From positions 124,001 to 188,000 of the forward strand of contig NZ_VISR01000006.1 in NCBI RefSeq assembly GCF_007827595.1: 64,000 nt of DNA, written 5' to 3'. This DNA comes from Streptomyces sp. BK340. Lineage in GTDB: Bacteria > Actinomycetota > Actinomycetes > Streptomycetales > Streptomycetaceae. The translations under genes and the position numbers were made by a program. The notes beneath the pieces are model-generated. The model was not told where the DNA came from. It ran no database searches and saw only the letters and a program-made list of their open reading frames with translations. Shown one piece after another: positions 54,405 through 62,340 of this stretch. The first letter of the stretch is position 1. Each line of letters starts with the position of its first letter.

Positions 54405-55655
54405 ATGAGCATCGCCGACAGGCGTAGGGCTCGGGGTCTCACCCAAGAAGGGTTTGCCTTCGCGGTAGGCGTCGACCGGCGCACCGTAGGCCGATGGGAG
54501 GCGGGTAAATCCAAGCCCCAGCCTCCTCAGCGGGCCAAGGTCGCCGAGGTGTTACAGATGGACCTTGACGAACTCGATGCGTTGCTTGCTTCAGCCGAGG
54601 TGCAGCCGAAGCCCGTACGGTCAGCGTCGAGTGCCCACCACAGCCCAGGGGACCCAGACGAGATGATCCGACGCGAGTTTCTGCGCCTCATGGCGGTGTC
54701 CGGTGCGGTCGCTGCCATACCTGCGGGCGAGGCGGAGGCCCTGGAGGACAGCGGGGACGACTTCGGGCGCATGAACGGTCATCTGTGGCAGGTCTACCAA
54801 CTCGCCCGCGCCAAACACTCGGTGTACCCGGTAGTGCAGTCTCAGCTCACTGCCTTGAACGATGCGCTGCGCGATGGGCGGGCCCAGACAGGGACGCTCT
54901 GCTTCGCGGCCGGCGACCTGTTCCAGCTGGCGGGCGAGCTGGCCTTCGACGCCAACCGGTACCACGATGCCGCCGCCTCGTACTCGCTTGCGGCCAGCGC
55001 GAGCAAAGAGGCCGGCGCCTACGACCTTTGGGCGTGCGCCCTCATCCGCGGCGCCTACGTAGACCTCTCCGAGCGTCGTTACAAGCGTGCTGCGGACACA
55101 CTTGGGGCCGCGCGCCGTGTCGCCCTGCGTGGAGACAGCAGCCTTGCGACCAAGCACTGGGCCGCAGCCGTACAGGCTGAGGCGTTCGCCTGGCTCGGCG
55201 ACTTCGACGCCTGCGAGGAGGCTTTGGACGAGGCCGAGAAGGTAGCCAGCCTGAGCGGCCAGGTGTCGAACGGCGGATGGCTGCGCTTCGATGGCTCGCG
55301 CTTGGCGGAGGAGCGAGGCGCCCGGTACCTGCAACTCAACCGACTCGGCCTGGCCGAGACCTCGTTGAAGGACGCGCTGACGCTCGCCCCTCTGGCCGCC
55401 GGCCACTCTTTCCGACGTCGGGGCGCGGTACTTGTCGACCTGGCCGCGATCGGCGCCAAGCGGAAAGAATTGGAGCAGGTCATGCAGTACGGGCTCGAAG
55501 CCCTGCGGCTGGCGCGGGCCTCCGGGTCCGGCTACGTCGCCCGTAGACTCCATTCCCTGACTTCCGAGCTGGGCGCCTTGGGGAGCGACCGGCGTATCAC
55601 CGAGTTGAAGGCAGAGATCGGCAGCCTGACGGCATCACGAGAGGGGATGGCATGA
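54405..55655 (+). CDS. XRE-family regulator with TPR-like domain, TTA-containing
   Basis: Regulator of 416 aa. The helix-turn-helix is at residues 1-58 (RRARGLTQEGFAFAVGVDRRTVGRWEAGKSKPQPPQRAKVAEVL). A linker IRREFLRLMAVSGAVAAIPAG is followed by about 320 residues of TPR-like helical pairs (RYHDAAASYSLAASASKEAG, AYDLWACALIRGAYVDLSERRY). Codon 50 (54552-54554) is TTA, so it needs the bldA tRNA. GGAAGGGGG lies 6 nt before ATG 54405. Its stop overlaps the next start (ATGA). It probably controls both arms of the island cluster. Confidence 0.88.
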   Translation: MSIADRRRARGLTQEGFAFAVGVDRRTVGRWEAGKSKPQPPQRAKVAEVLQMDLDELDALLASAEVQPKPVRSASSAHHSPGDPDEMIRREFLRLMAVSGAVAAIPAGEAEALEDSGDDFGRMNGHLWQVYQLARAKHSVYPVVQSQLTALNDALRDGRAQTGTLCFAAGDLFQLAGELAFDANRYHDAAASYSLAASASKEAGAYDLWACALIRGAYVDLSERRYKRAADTLGAARRVALRGDSSLATKHWAAAVQAEAFAWLGDFDACEEALDEAEKVASLSGQVSNGGWLRFDGSRLAEERGARYLQLNRLGLAETSLKDALTLAPLAAGHSFRRRGAVLVDLAAIGAKRKELEQVMQYGLEALRLARASGSGYVARRLHSLTSELGALGSDRRITELKAEIGSLTASREGMA

Positions 55656-56014
55656 CGACCGAGGGGGCGCGAGTCTTTCGCGAGGCGTGGATCGCTGGAG
55701 TGCGGAAGCACTTCCCTGGTGAGCCCAAGCCGAGCTACGTGACTCCGTGGGAAGAGACGCCTGAATGGGAGCGTGAGGCTGCGGGCGCCGTGTATGAGCA
55801 GGTTCGCCATTTCCTCAAACTGAGTGCCGGGCATGCCTCCCGCCTGTCGCGCGAGCAGAAGGGACGGTTCGTCGCGACGTGTTGGACGGCGCAGATGTTC
55901 AAGCACTTCAATGACCCGAAGCCGGGGTACGTGGCCGATTGGCCCGACCTGCCGGACTGGCAGAAGGAAACCGACTCAGGCATCTTCGAGGCCATTGAGA
56001 ACAGTCTGAATTAA
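55652..56014 (+). CDS. Uncharacterised protein with two internal repeats
   Basis: Protein of 120 aa built from two similar halves: WIAGVRKHFPGEPKPSYVTPWEETPEWERE (about 13-42) and WTAQMFKHFNDPKPGYVADWPDLPDWQKE (about 79-107). Shared positions are W-x-A...KHF...PKPxYVxxW...P-[ED]-W-[QE]-[KR]-E. Tryptophan- and proline-rich repeats of this kind suggest a binding module. ATG 55652 overlaps the XRE stop by 4 bp, so the two are made together. Function unknown. Confidence 0.8.
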   Translation: MTTEGARVFREAWIAGVRKHFPGEPKPSYVTPWEETPEWEREAAGAVYEQVRHFLKLSAGHASRLSREQKGRFVATCWTAQMFKHFNDPKPGYVADWPDLPDWQKETDSGIFEAIENSLN

Positions 56015-56078
56015 CGCCTACCGATTCCTGCTCGCAAACCACCCAGTTGTGAGTCGGAGTTGAAAAGGCGTTGGCGGG

Positions 56079-56116
56079 GCTGCCATTCGCCCTAGTAGCT
56101 GCCATTCGTCCTAGTA
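56079..56116. repeat. Tandem 19-bp repeat
   Basis: GCTGCCATTCGCCCTAGTA (56079-56097) is followed directly by GCTGCCATTCGTCCTAGTA (56098-56116), 18 of 19 identical. The copy is followed by GTG, so CCTAGTAGTG here is the same 10-mer seen at the left edge of the IS701 element. Confidence 0.75.
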
Positions 56117-56199
56117 GTGGCGCAGTTCTTGGCAGGCCGTCGGCCCCAGCCACAGAGGGTTTGCGTCGTGCGGCGCGGCTGTGTCGGTGCTGGCGTGGC

Positions 56200-56341
56200 G
56201 TGGCCTGTTCGAGGGGCATTACGGTGGGACACGAGGGCCTCCTGAGCATCGGTGCAGACTTCGCAATCCACACCGAACCCAGAAGGCCCTCACCCTTTCA
56301 AGCACCCAGCCCGCGTGTCACCAACGTGCCGGGACAGCACA
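56200..56341 (-). pseudogene. 5'-end remnant of an IS481-like element
   Basis: On the minus strand the sequence runs from TGTCCCGGCACGTTGGTGAC through GCGAAGTCTGCACCGATGC to a GTG at 56232 encoding SHRNAP. That is how IS481-type transposases and their leaders begin in Streptomyces as I remember them. After about seven codons similarity stops, so only the end of the element survives. The assignment needs a database check. Confidence 0.35.
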
Positions 56342-56346
56342 CCTAG

Positions 56347-57762
56347 TAGTGCTTCGTTAGGTTCTGGGCTGTCTGCGGATGCTCCGAGGGCTGGGCAGGG
56401 GGCGTCCGCAGGTGGTGCAGGTACCGGTCCAGCACCTCAGCAGGTCCTGAAGAGCGTCGAGGACCTGGTAGAGGGTCAGGCCGGTGTGCGGACTTTTGGG
56501 TCGAGCCGCCTGAGGGTGAGGAATGCCTGGGCGGCGGTGACGAGGGTGACGTGGTGGTGCCAGCCGCGCCAGGTGCGGCCCTCGAAGTGGTCCAGTCCGA
56601 GGCCATGCTTGAGTTCGCGGTAATCGTGCTCGATCCGCCAGCGCATCTTGGCCCACCGCACCAGGTCAGGGGCCGGTGTGGTGGCGGGCAGGTTCGATAT
56701 CCAGTAGTCCGTCGGAGTGTCCTGGCCGTCCGGCCATTCGACGAGGAGTGTCTGGACGGGCAGGACGCCGTCCCACCGGTTGCGGCCGCCACCCGCCTCC
56801 TGAGCTGCGGCCAGGGACTGCTTGCCCGCGGGCCGCACTGTCAGCACCGCGAACCGCGAGGACATCGCGCCTTTGCTGCCCTGCCTCCAGGTCACCTCGG
56901 TGAACCGCTCCGCCCCCGCCTCCGCTGCGAGGACGCAGACGGCTCGCGGTGGGGTGCGGTAGCGGGGAAGGGTGGGCGGTCCGAGTCCGCAATAGGCAGG
57001 CTGGTGCGGCTCGACACCCTCCGGGTGGGCGACTTCTTTCCCGTTCAGGGCCAGGACATAGGACAGCCCTCGCTCCTGGAGACCGAGCCGGAACGGGGTG
57101 CTGACGCCGTAGCCGGCGTCGGCGACCACCACCGGCGCCTTCAGTTGCCACTCGGTGAGTGTGTCCAGGAGGCCGAGCGCGAGACGCCACTTCTCCCGGT
57201 GCACCACGTCGTCGGGGACTCCCGCCCTGCGGCATCGGTCCGGCTCGTCCGTCCACTCACGCGGCAGATACAACTGCCACTCCAACGGGCACGAGGCGGT
57301 GTCGGTGGCGGCATGGACACTGACCGCGACCTGGCAGTTCGCCCGTTTGCCGACCGCTCCGCAGTACTGGCGGGCCACCCCGACCGACGCCTTGCCGCAC
57401 TTGGGGAACGACACGTCGTCGATCACCCACACCTCGGGCCTGACAACTGAGGACAGCCGCTCGGCGATCCGCTGCCTGACCGGCAGCGGATCGCACGGCG
57501 ACTGGTTCACGAACTGCTGCAGAGCCTGCATGTTCCCGTCCGGCAGACGCTCGGCCATCGGCTGGATCGACTTGCGCCGGCCGTCCAGCATCAGGCCCCG
57601 CAGATAGCACTCGCCCCACCGCCGCTGATCCCGCCGCGAAAACGACCAGAACACATCGGCAACGAACTCCGCCAACTCGCCCCGGAGCCGTTCCACTTCC
57701 CCCAACCTCACTCCGGGAAGCTGCCCACGATCAGCCGAGATCACTCAACGTAACGAAACCCC
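56347..57762. mobile_element. IS701-family insertion sequence
   Basis: A transposase gene is bracketed by imperfect inverted ends: CTTCGTTAGGTT at 56352-56363 and TTTCGTTACGTT read on the minus strand from 57758 (10 of 12 match). CTAG lies immediately outside both ends (56343-56346 and 57763-57766), the 4-bp target duplication favoured by IS701. The exact tips are uncertain by a base or two. The right copy of CTAG supplies the stop codon of the FAD monooxygenase. Confidence 0.75.
56476..57744 (-). CDS. IS701-family transposase
   Basis: DDE transposase of 422 aa. The N-terminal DVFWSFSRRDQRRWGECYLRGL and ERLPDGNMQALQQFVNQSPCD are IS701 signatures. Catalytic residues are in VWVIDDVSFPKCG (about residue 107), VVVADAGYG (about 207) and RWRIEHDYRELKHGLGLDHFEGR (about 370). 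No frameshift or stop interrupts it, so it may be active. GTG 57744 is the start. It sits between the island and the monooxygenase gene. Confidence 0.92.
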   Translation of the reverse strand: MISADRGQLPGVRLGEVERLRGELAEFVADVFWSFSRRDQRRWGECYLRGLMLDGRRKSIQPMAERLPDGNMQALQQFVNQSPCDPLPVRQRIAERLSSVVRPEVWVIDDVSFPKCGKASVGVARQYCGAVGKRANCQVAVSVHAATDTASCPLEWQLYLPREWTDEPDRCRRAGVPDDVVHREKWRLALGLLDTLTEWQLKAPVVVADAGYGVSTPFRLGLQERGLSYVLALNGKEVAHPEGVEPHQPAYCGLGPPTLPRYRTPPRAVCVLAAEAGAERFTEVTWRQGSKGAMSSRFAVLTVRPAGKQSLAAAQEAGGGRNRWDGVLPVQTLLVEWPDGQDTPTDYWISNLPATTPAPDLVRWAKMRWRIEHDYRELKHGLGLDHFEGRTWRGWHHHVTLVTAAQAFLTLRRLDPKVRTPA

Positions 57763-59139
57763 CTAGCGACGGCCGACCCGGGCGAGATACGCGTCCAGCC
57801 CGGCTGTGGTGTCGCCCGCCCAGCCGACGTACCCGTCCGGGCGGACCAGGAAGACACCGGGGCCGTACGACTGAGGGGCCGCCGGGAGTGTGTGGAGGCC
57901 GGCGACGGGTGCCGGCGCGCCCAGCAGCGTCCAGTGCGGTCCCCTGAACGCGTCGAAGAGGCGCACACCGTCCACCGTGCCGTCGGGGGCCCGGTCGCCC
58001 GCCCGGACCGCGGACGGGACGGCCCGGGTCTCCTCGCTCAGGGACGACTCCGGGTACCCCAGCCCGAGCTGCACCGTCGCCTTCCCGCGCTGCACCTCCC
58101 CGCGGTGCACGCTCGTCGACAGGCCCAGCATGGCCGCGGCGTTGGGGCGCCGCTCCTCCTCGTAGGTGTCGAGGAGCGCCTGCGGAGCCCCGTCGCGGAG
58201 TACCGCGCCCAGCTTCCAGCCCAGGTTGTACGCGTCCTGGACGCTGGTGTTCAGGCCCTGTCCGCCGGCCGGTGAGTGCACGTGGGCCGCGTCGCCCGCG
58301 AGGAACACCCGGCCCGCCCGGAACCGGTCCGCCAGTCCGGTGCGCGGCCGGAACTCCGAGGCCCAGTGCAGCTCGGTGACGTCCTCGGCGTCGAGGTGCG
58401 TGTACGCGGCGACCAGCCCCCGGACACCGTCGAGGGACAGGTCGAGCTCCGTGCCCTCGGCGAGCTTCCCGGCCAGCTGGAAGACGTCCGTGCCGGCCAG
58501 CGGGCACAGCGCCACGCCGGTGCCGTCGGCTCCGGGGAAGGCGTGCCAGTACTCCCGGTCGAGCCCCTTCACCCGCACGTCCGCCACCAGGAACGGGCTC
58601 GGGTCGACCGTCTCACCGGCCATGCCCACGCCCACCGCGCGCCGTACCGCGGAGCGCCCGCCGTCGGCCGCGACGACGTAGCGCGCGCGGACGGCCGCAC
58701 CGTCGGCGAACCGCACGCTCACGCCTTCCGCGTCCTGCTCCAGGCCCGTCACCTCGCGCCCGAAGTCCACCCCGCCGCCCACCTCCACCAGCCGCGCGTA
58801 GAGGACTTCCTGGGTCCGCCACTGCGCGACCATCAGCGGCTGCGTGTACGGCGCGCCCTCGTCCGCCTCCACCGGCTCGAACATCGGCTGCTCGCCGAGC
58901 CGTTCGCCGTCCTTCCAGATCATCCGCGCGGGGTAGGGGCCGCCGGCCGCGCGGATCGCGTCCAGCGCGCCGAGGTCGTCGAAGACCTCCTGGGTGCGCG
59001 GCTGGATCCCTTTGCCGCGCGAGCCGGGGAAGAGCCCCTGCGCCCGCTCCACGATCAGCGCGTCCACGCCGCGCCGGGCCAGGTCGACACCGAGGGCGAG
59101 GCCGGTCGGACCGGCCCCCACGATCAGGACATCCCGCAT
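57763..59139 (-). CDS. FAD-dependent aromatic monooxygenase (PheA/TfdB type)
   Basis: Flavin hydroxylase of 458 aa. The FAD fold is VLIVGAGPTGLALGVDLARRGVDALIVERA, the mid motif is VAADGGRSAVRRAVGV, and the second FAD motif is FLAGDAAHVHSPAGGQGLNTSVQDAYNLGWKL. Relatives hydroxylate phenols, polyketides or antibiotics such as rifampicin and tetracyclines. The gene is divergent from a TetR regulator, and two shared CTTAACGCTGTTAAG operators lie between. An IS701 copy is inserted exactly at its stop codon without changing the protein. Confidence 0.92.
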   Translation of the reverse strand: MRDVLIVGAGPTGLALGVDLARRGVDALIVERAQGLFPGSRGKGIQPRTQEVFDDLGALDAIRAAGGPYPARMIWKDGERLGEQPMFEPVEADEGAPYTQPLMVAQWRTQEVLYARLVEVGGGVDFGREVTGLEQDAEGVSVRFADGAAVRARYVVAADGGRSAVRRAVGVGMAGETVDPSPFLVADVRVKGLDREYWHAFPGADGTGVALCPLAGTDVFQLAGKLAEGTELDLSLDGVRGLVAAYTHLDAEDVTELHWASEFRPRTGLADRFRAGRVFLAGDAAHVHSPAGGQGLNTSVQDAYNLGWKLGAVLRDGAPQALLDTYEEERRPNAAAMLGLSTSVHRGEVQRGKATVQLGLGYPESSLSEETRAVPSAVRAGDRAPDGTVDGVRLFDAFRGPHWTLLGAPAPVAGLHTLPAAPQSYGPGVFLVRPDGYVGWAGDTTAGLDAYLARVGRR

Positions 59140-59147
59140 GATTTCTC

Positions 59148-59162
59148 CTTAACGCTGTTAAG
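59148..59162. promoter_or_regulatory. TetR operator, copy 1
   Basis: CTTAACGCTGTTAAG, perfect 6-bp arms around GCT. It directly abuts the ribosome-binding site of the monooxygenase gene (GGAGAAAT on the minus strand), so a bound repressor would block that gene. Confidence 0.8.
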
Positions 59163-59184
59163 TGCCGTCGCCCACGAGAGTGCC

Positions 59185-59199
59185 CTTAACGCTGTTAAG
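59185..59199. promoter_or_regulatory. TetR operator, copy 2
   Basis: A second identical CTTAACGCTGTTAAG, 37 bp from the first centre to centre and 10 bp before the TetR start codon. It should mediate autorepression. Confidence 0.8.
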
Positions 59200-59208
59200 C
59201 TGTCAAGC

Positions 59209-59859
59209 GTGAGTACGGAACGACGCGCGCCCCTGGACCGCAAGCGGGTCGCGGACACGGCGCTGCGGCTGCTGAACGAGACCGGCCTCGACGGGCTGAC
59301 CCTGCGGGCCATCGCCAAGGAGCTGGACGTCAAGGCCCCGGCGCTGTACTGGCACTTCAAGGACAAGCAGGCGCTGCTCGACGAGATGGCGACGGAGATG
59401 TACCGGCGGATGGTCGCCGGCACGGCGCTCGATCCCGCCGACAGCTGGCAGGAGCGGCTGCTCGGGACGAGCCGCGGGCTGCGCGCCGCCCTGCTCGGCT
59501 ACCGCGACGGAGCCAAGGTCTACAGCGGCTCACGCTTCACGGGCACGGACCACGCCCGCGAGATGGAGGCGCACCTGCGCGTCCTCACGGACGCCGGCTT
59601 CACCCTGGCGCAGGCGGTCAACGCGGCGCGGACCGCGAGCATGTTCACCATCGGGTTCGTCATCGAGGAGCAGGGCGTGCAGCCCCTCCCGGGCGAGCGC
59701 CGGGAGGGGTACGACATCGAGGAGCGTGCCCGGCGCATGGCCGGCTTCCCGCTCGCGGCCGAGGCCGGGAAGGTGCTCTTCGACGACTACGACGAGCAGT
59801 TCGAGGAAGGGCTGGCGCTGGTGATCGCGGGCATCGAGGCCCGCTACGGGATCGGCTGA
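59209..59859 (+). CDS. TetR-family regulator (TetR class, C-terminal domain type 1)
   Basis: Repressor of 216 aa. The helix-turn-helix is KRVADTALRLLNETGLDGLTLRAIAKELDVKAPALYWHFKDKQALLDEMATEM (residues 11-63), where LTLRAIAKELDVKAPALYWHFK is close to TetR of tetracycline resistance. The C-terminal domain contains AKVYSGSRFTGTDHAREMEAHLRVL. The ligand may be a tetracycline-like or aromatic compound that the divergent monooxygenase modifies. GTG 59209 is used. Confidence 0.93.
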   Translation: MSTERRAPLDRKRVADTALRLLNETGLDGLTLRAIAKELDVKAPALYWHFKDKQALLDEMATEMYRRMVAGTALDPADSWQERLLGTSRGLRAALLGYRDGAKVYSGSRFTGTDHAREMEAHLRVLTDAGFTLAQAVNAARTASMFTIGFVIEEQGVQPLPGERREGYDIEERARRMAGFPLAAEAGKVLFDDYDEQFEEGLALVIAGIEARYGIG

Positions 59860-59867
59860 GCGGGGGG

Positions 59868-60824
59868 TCAGCTCCGGGCCGCGCGCGCCTTGCGGATCGC
59901 CCGCGTGACGACCGGCGGCAGCAGGTCCACGGCGACCCGGCGCACCCGGCTGCCACGGCGGGGCGAGGGCCGGGCGGGCCGCGCCGCGGGAGCCGGGTCC
60001 GGTTCCGGTTCCGGCGCCGGTGCGGGCACCGCGGCCGGCGCCGGCACCGACGCCTCGGCCGCCACCGCGTGCTTGGAGGGCGGGAACGCCGGCCCGGACA
60101 TCCCCTTGGACTTCAGTCGGACGATCCGGTGCCCCGCGGCTTCTTGGACGCTCAGGTGGCAGTCGGACCGCTCCCGCGCCATGGCCAGCAGCGCCTCCTG
60201 GACCGGCTCGGGATCACCCCAGGTGCCGTAGAGCTTCTGCGTGCTCAGGCAGATGGGGTGCAGGCCCCGGTTGAGCACGGCCTCCCAGGCGGCTATGGAC
60301 ACGCCGGGCGTGTGCTCGGAGCGGAAGTCGTCGAGGACGACGATGCCGTCGGGCAGCAGGAGGTCGTGGGCCGCGCCTATGTCGTCGTGCACGTGCTCGT
60401 ACAGGTGCGAGGCGTCGATGTGCACGAACCGGCAGGAGCGGACCGCGACCTCGTCGGGCACCAGGGAGCTGGGCCCCTGGAGCACCCGGGGCAGCTCGTC
60501 GTGGAAGGAGCGGTAGTTGTCCTCGAAGACGCGCCGGGTCAGCGCGCTGTAGGACTTGGTCGACTCGGCCCGGTTGGCGTCGTCCGGGGCGTCGCCCTCG
60601 AAGAGGTCGCACACGGTGTACTTCTCGCCCGGCTGCTGGTGCCGGCCGATGAAGATCGCGCTCTTGCCCATGTAGACACCGACCTCCAGGAGGTCGCCGT
60701 GGGTTCCCCCGGCCTCCTGCCGGTTCAGGAACCACTCGAAGAGCAACTGGTCGAGCACCGGGAACCAGCCGGGCACGTCGTCGAGCCGGTGGGGCGGTCG
60801 GGTCGCTTCCTGGATGGTGGCCAT
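59868..60824 (-). CDS. Class I SAM-dependent methyltransferase
   Basis: Methyltransferase of 318 aa. The SAM-binding core is LLEVGVYMGKSAIFIGRHQQPGEKYTVCDLFEG (about residues 46-78), with FVHIDASHLYEHVHDDIGAAHDLLLPDGIVVLDDF further on, typical of Methyltransf_24/CmcI-like enzymes acting on sugars or small molecules. The last 75 residues are a Pro/Ala/Glu/Arg-rich tail with PAPAPEPEPDPAP, probably disordered. It follows the acyltransferase gene on the same strand by 99 bp, so both may modify the same glycan. Confidence 0.87.
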   Translation of the reverse strand: MATIQEATRPPHRLDDVPGWFPVLDQLLFEWFLNRQEAGGTHGDLLEVGVYMGKSAIFIGRHQQPGEKYTVCDLFEGDAPDDANRAESTKSYSALTRRVFEDNYRSFHDELPRVLQGPSSLVPDEVAVRSCRFVHIDASHLYEHVHDDIGAAHDLLLPDGIVVLDDFRSEHTPGVSIAAWEAVLNRGLHPICLSTQKLYGTWGDPEPVQEALLAMARERSDCHLSVQEAAGHRIVRLKSKGMSGPAFPPSKHAVAAEASVPAPAAVPAPAPEPEPDPAPAARPARPSPRRGSRVRRVAVDLLPPVVTRAIRKARAARS

Positions 60825-60923
60825 GAGGCGGGGGCACTCCCTCGGTAGGCAGTCTGTGGGTTCACTGCGGAAAGCCTGTGGCGCGGGGGGCGGGGCACTA
60901 CGGTGCCTGCCCCCGGGCCCGGT

Positions 60924-62078
60924 TCAAAACCCAAGGCGAGATGAACTGCTGCTCAACTTCCGGCCACGGAGCGCTCGCTTCAGCCTCGGGCCGAGCGGCT
61001 TCTCCACGAACCGGTGCATCAGCCACGCCAGCAGCAGCATGCCGAGCACCGTCGTCACGAGCGTCGGCCACGCGGGCAGGCCCAGGCCCCGGTGCAGCAC
61101 CCGGATGACGAACCAGCCCAGATGCTCGTGCACCAGATAGAACGGGTACGTCAGCGCGCCGGCCGTGGCCAGCCAGCGCCAGTCGGCCCGGCCGGTCCAG
61201 CCCAGCGCCACGGCCGCCACGGCGGCGAAGGCGAGGGTGACCATCAGCAGGATGACGTACGGGTCGCGCACGAAGTCGCCGTGCGCGCCCGTGTGCCACA
61301 GCCCGCGCGTGGCGTTGCTCTGCCCGAGCAGCCAGGAGACGGCCACGATGCCCCACAGCAGCGGGTCGCCGCCGAATCGGTGGATCAGGTAGAGGGCGAG
61401 GCCGCCGACGAAGAAGGGGGCGTAGTCCGGCATGACCAGCTGGTCGGTCAGTGCGTTGCCGGACGTGCGGCACACCGCCGCCGCCAGCGTCCACACGGAG
61501 CAGAAGAGCACCACCCGGCGGTAGGTGACCCCGCGCAGCACGACGAGGAGCGCGAACAGCGCGTAGAAGCGGACCTCGACCCAGAGCGTCCAGCACACGC
61601 CCAGCACGCGTGGGGCGCCCATGGGCTGTTGCAGCATGGTCAGGTTGACCAGGAACTCGTCCAGGCGGACCGGGTGCACGACGGCCGGCAGGGCCAGGGC
61701 CGCGCCGGTGACGAGCGCCAGGGCGACCCAGTAGGCGGGGTAGAGGCGGGCGACGCGGGAGCGGAAGAAGTCGCCGAGGGTGCGGCCCCAGCTGCTCATG
61801 CAGATGACGAAACCGCTGATGACGAAGAAGAACTGGACGCCGAGACAGCCGTAGGCGGCCGCCTGGGACAGGGTCGGGAAGACGTGGGCCGGTGTCCGGT
61901 GCCAGGACGTGGAGACGGTGCCGCCGCGTCCGGCGTAGTGGTAGAGGCAGACCATCAGCGCGGCCACGAGCCGCAGGCCGTCCAGGGCGAGCAGGCGGCC
62001 CCGGCGCGAGGGGGCGGGAGCCGGCGCGGGCGTGGGGGGAGCGGGAGCGGTGGTGAGCGTGGGGGACGAAGCAGCCAT
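60924..62078 (-). CDS. Acyltransferase 3 family membrane protein (OafA-like)
   Basis: Membrane O-acyltransferase of 384 aa with about ten helices. Family motifs are LLALDGLRLVAALMVCLYHY (R/K-x10-H pattern), FFFVISGFVICMS, FFRSRVARLYPAYWVAL and TYPFYLVHEHLGWFVIRV. Such proteins acetylate or succinylate cell-surface polysaccharides. The N terminus is Pro/Ala-rich. It lies upstream of the methyltransferase and is divergent from the GT29 gene. Confidence 0.92.
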   Translation of the reverse strand: MAASSPTLTTAPAPPTPAPAPAPSRRGRLLALDGLRLVAALMVCLYHYAGRGGTVSTSWHRTPAHVFPTLSQAAAYGCLGVQFFFVISGFVICMSSWGRTLGDFFRSRVARLYPAYWVALALVTGAALALPAVVHPVRLDEFLVNLTMLQQPMGAPRVLGVCWTLWVEVRFYALFALLVVLRGVTYRRVVLFCSVWTLAAAVCRTSGNALTDQLVMPDYAPFFVGGLALYLIHRFGGDPLLWGIVAVSWLLGQSNATRGLWHTGAHGDFVRDPYVILLMVTLAFAAVAAVALGWTGRADWRWLATAGALTYPFYLVHEHLGWFVIRVLHRGLGLPAWPTLVTTVLGMLLLAWLMHRFVEKPLGPRLKRALRGRKLSSSSSRLGF

Positions 62079-62340
62079 GATGCTCGGCGCCTACCCGACG
62101 ATGCGCTGATCATCTCGGGTTCTTTTGTGAAAGTCCCCGGCATGAGGGAACCGCTCCGCCGTCACCTGGCGGAATCACAGGAACGATGTGATTGACCGTC
62201 TAACCATTCTCTTACCTGTCCGGATTCGTTAACCCGGCGGTCGCTTTGGCTTCCTAGTTTCTCCATCCACCCCCACGTTTTTGCAAACCCACGGCATGCC
62301 GCCGTAAACACCGTATTTGCTTGGCAAAATCAGGAGAGCT
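62079..62340. promoter_or_regulatory. Divergent promoter region of the glycan genes
   Basis: 262 bp without a gene, notably less GC-rich than its surroundings. TTGACC at about 62192 could be a -35 for the glycosyltransferase, with TA-rich sequence (ATTCTCTTACC) after it, but no clear -10 is seen. AGGAG lies 3-8 nt before ATG 62341. Confidence 0.35.

Noticed and set aside
56232..56300. Functional IS481 transposase
   Set aside because: Only the first few expected residues are readable before similarity is lost, so it is listed as a remnant.
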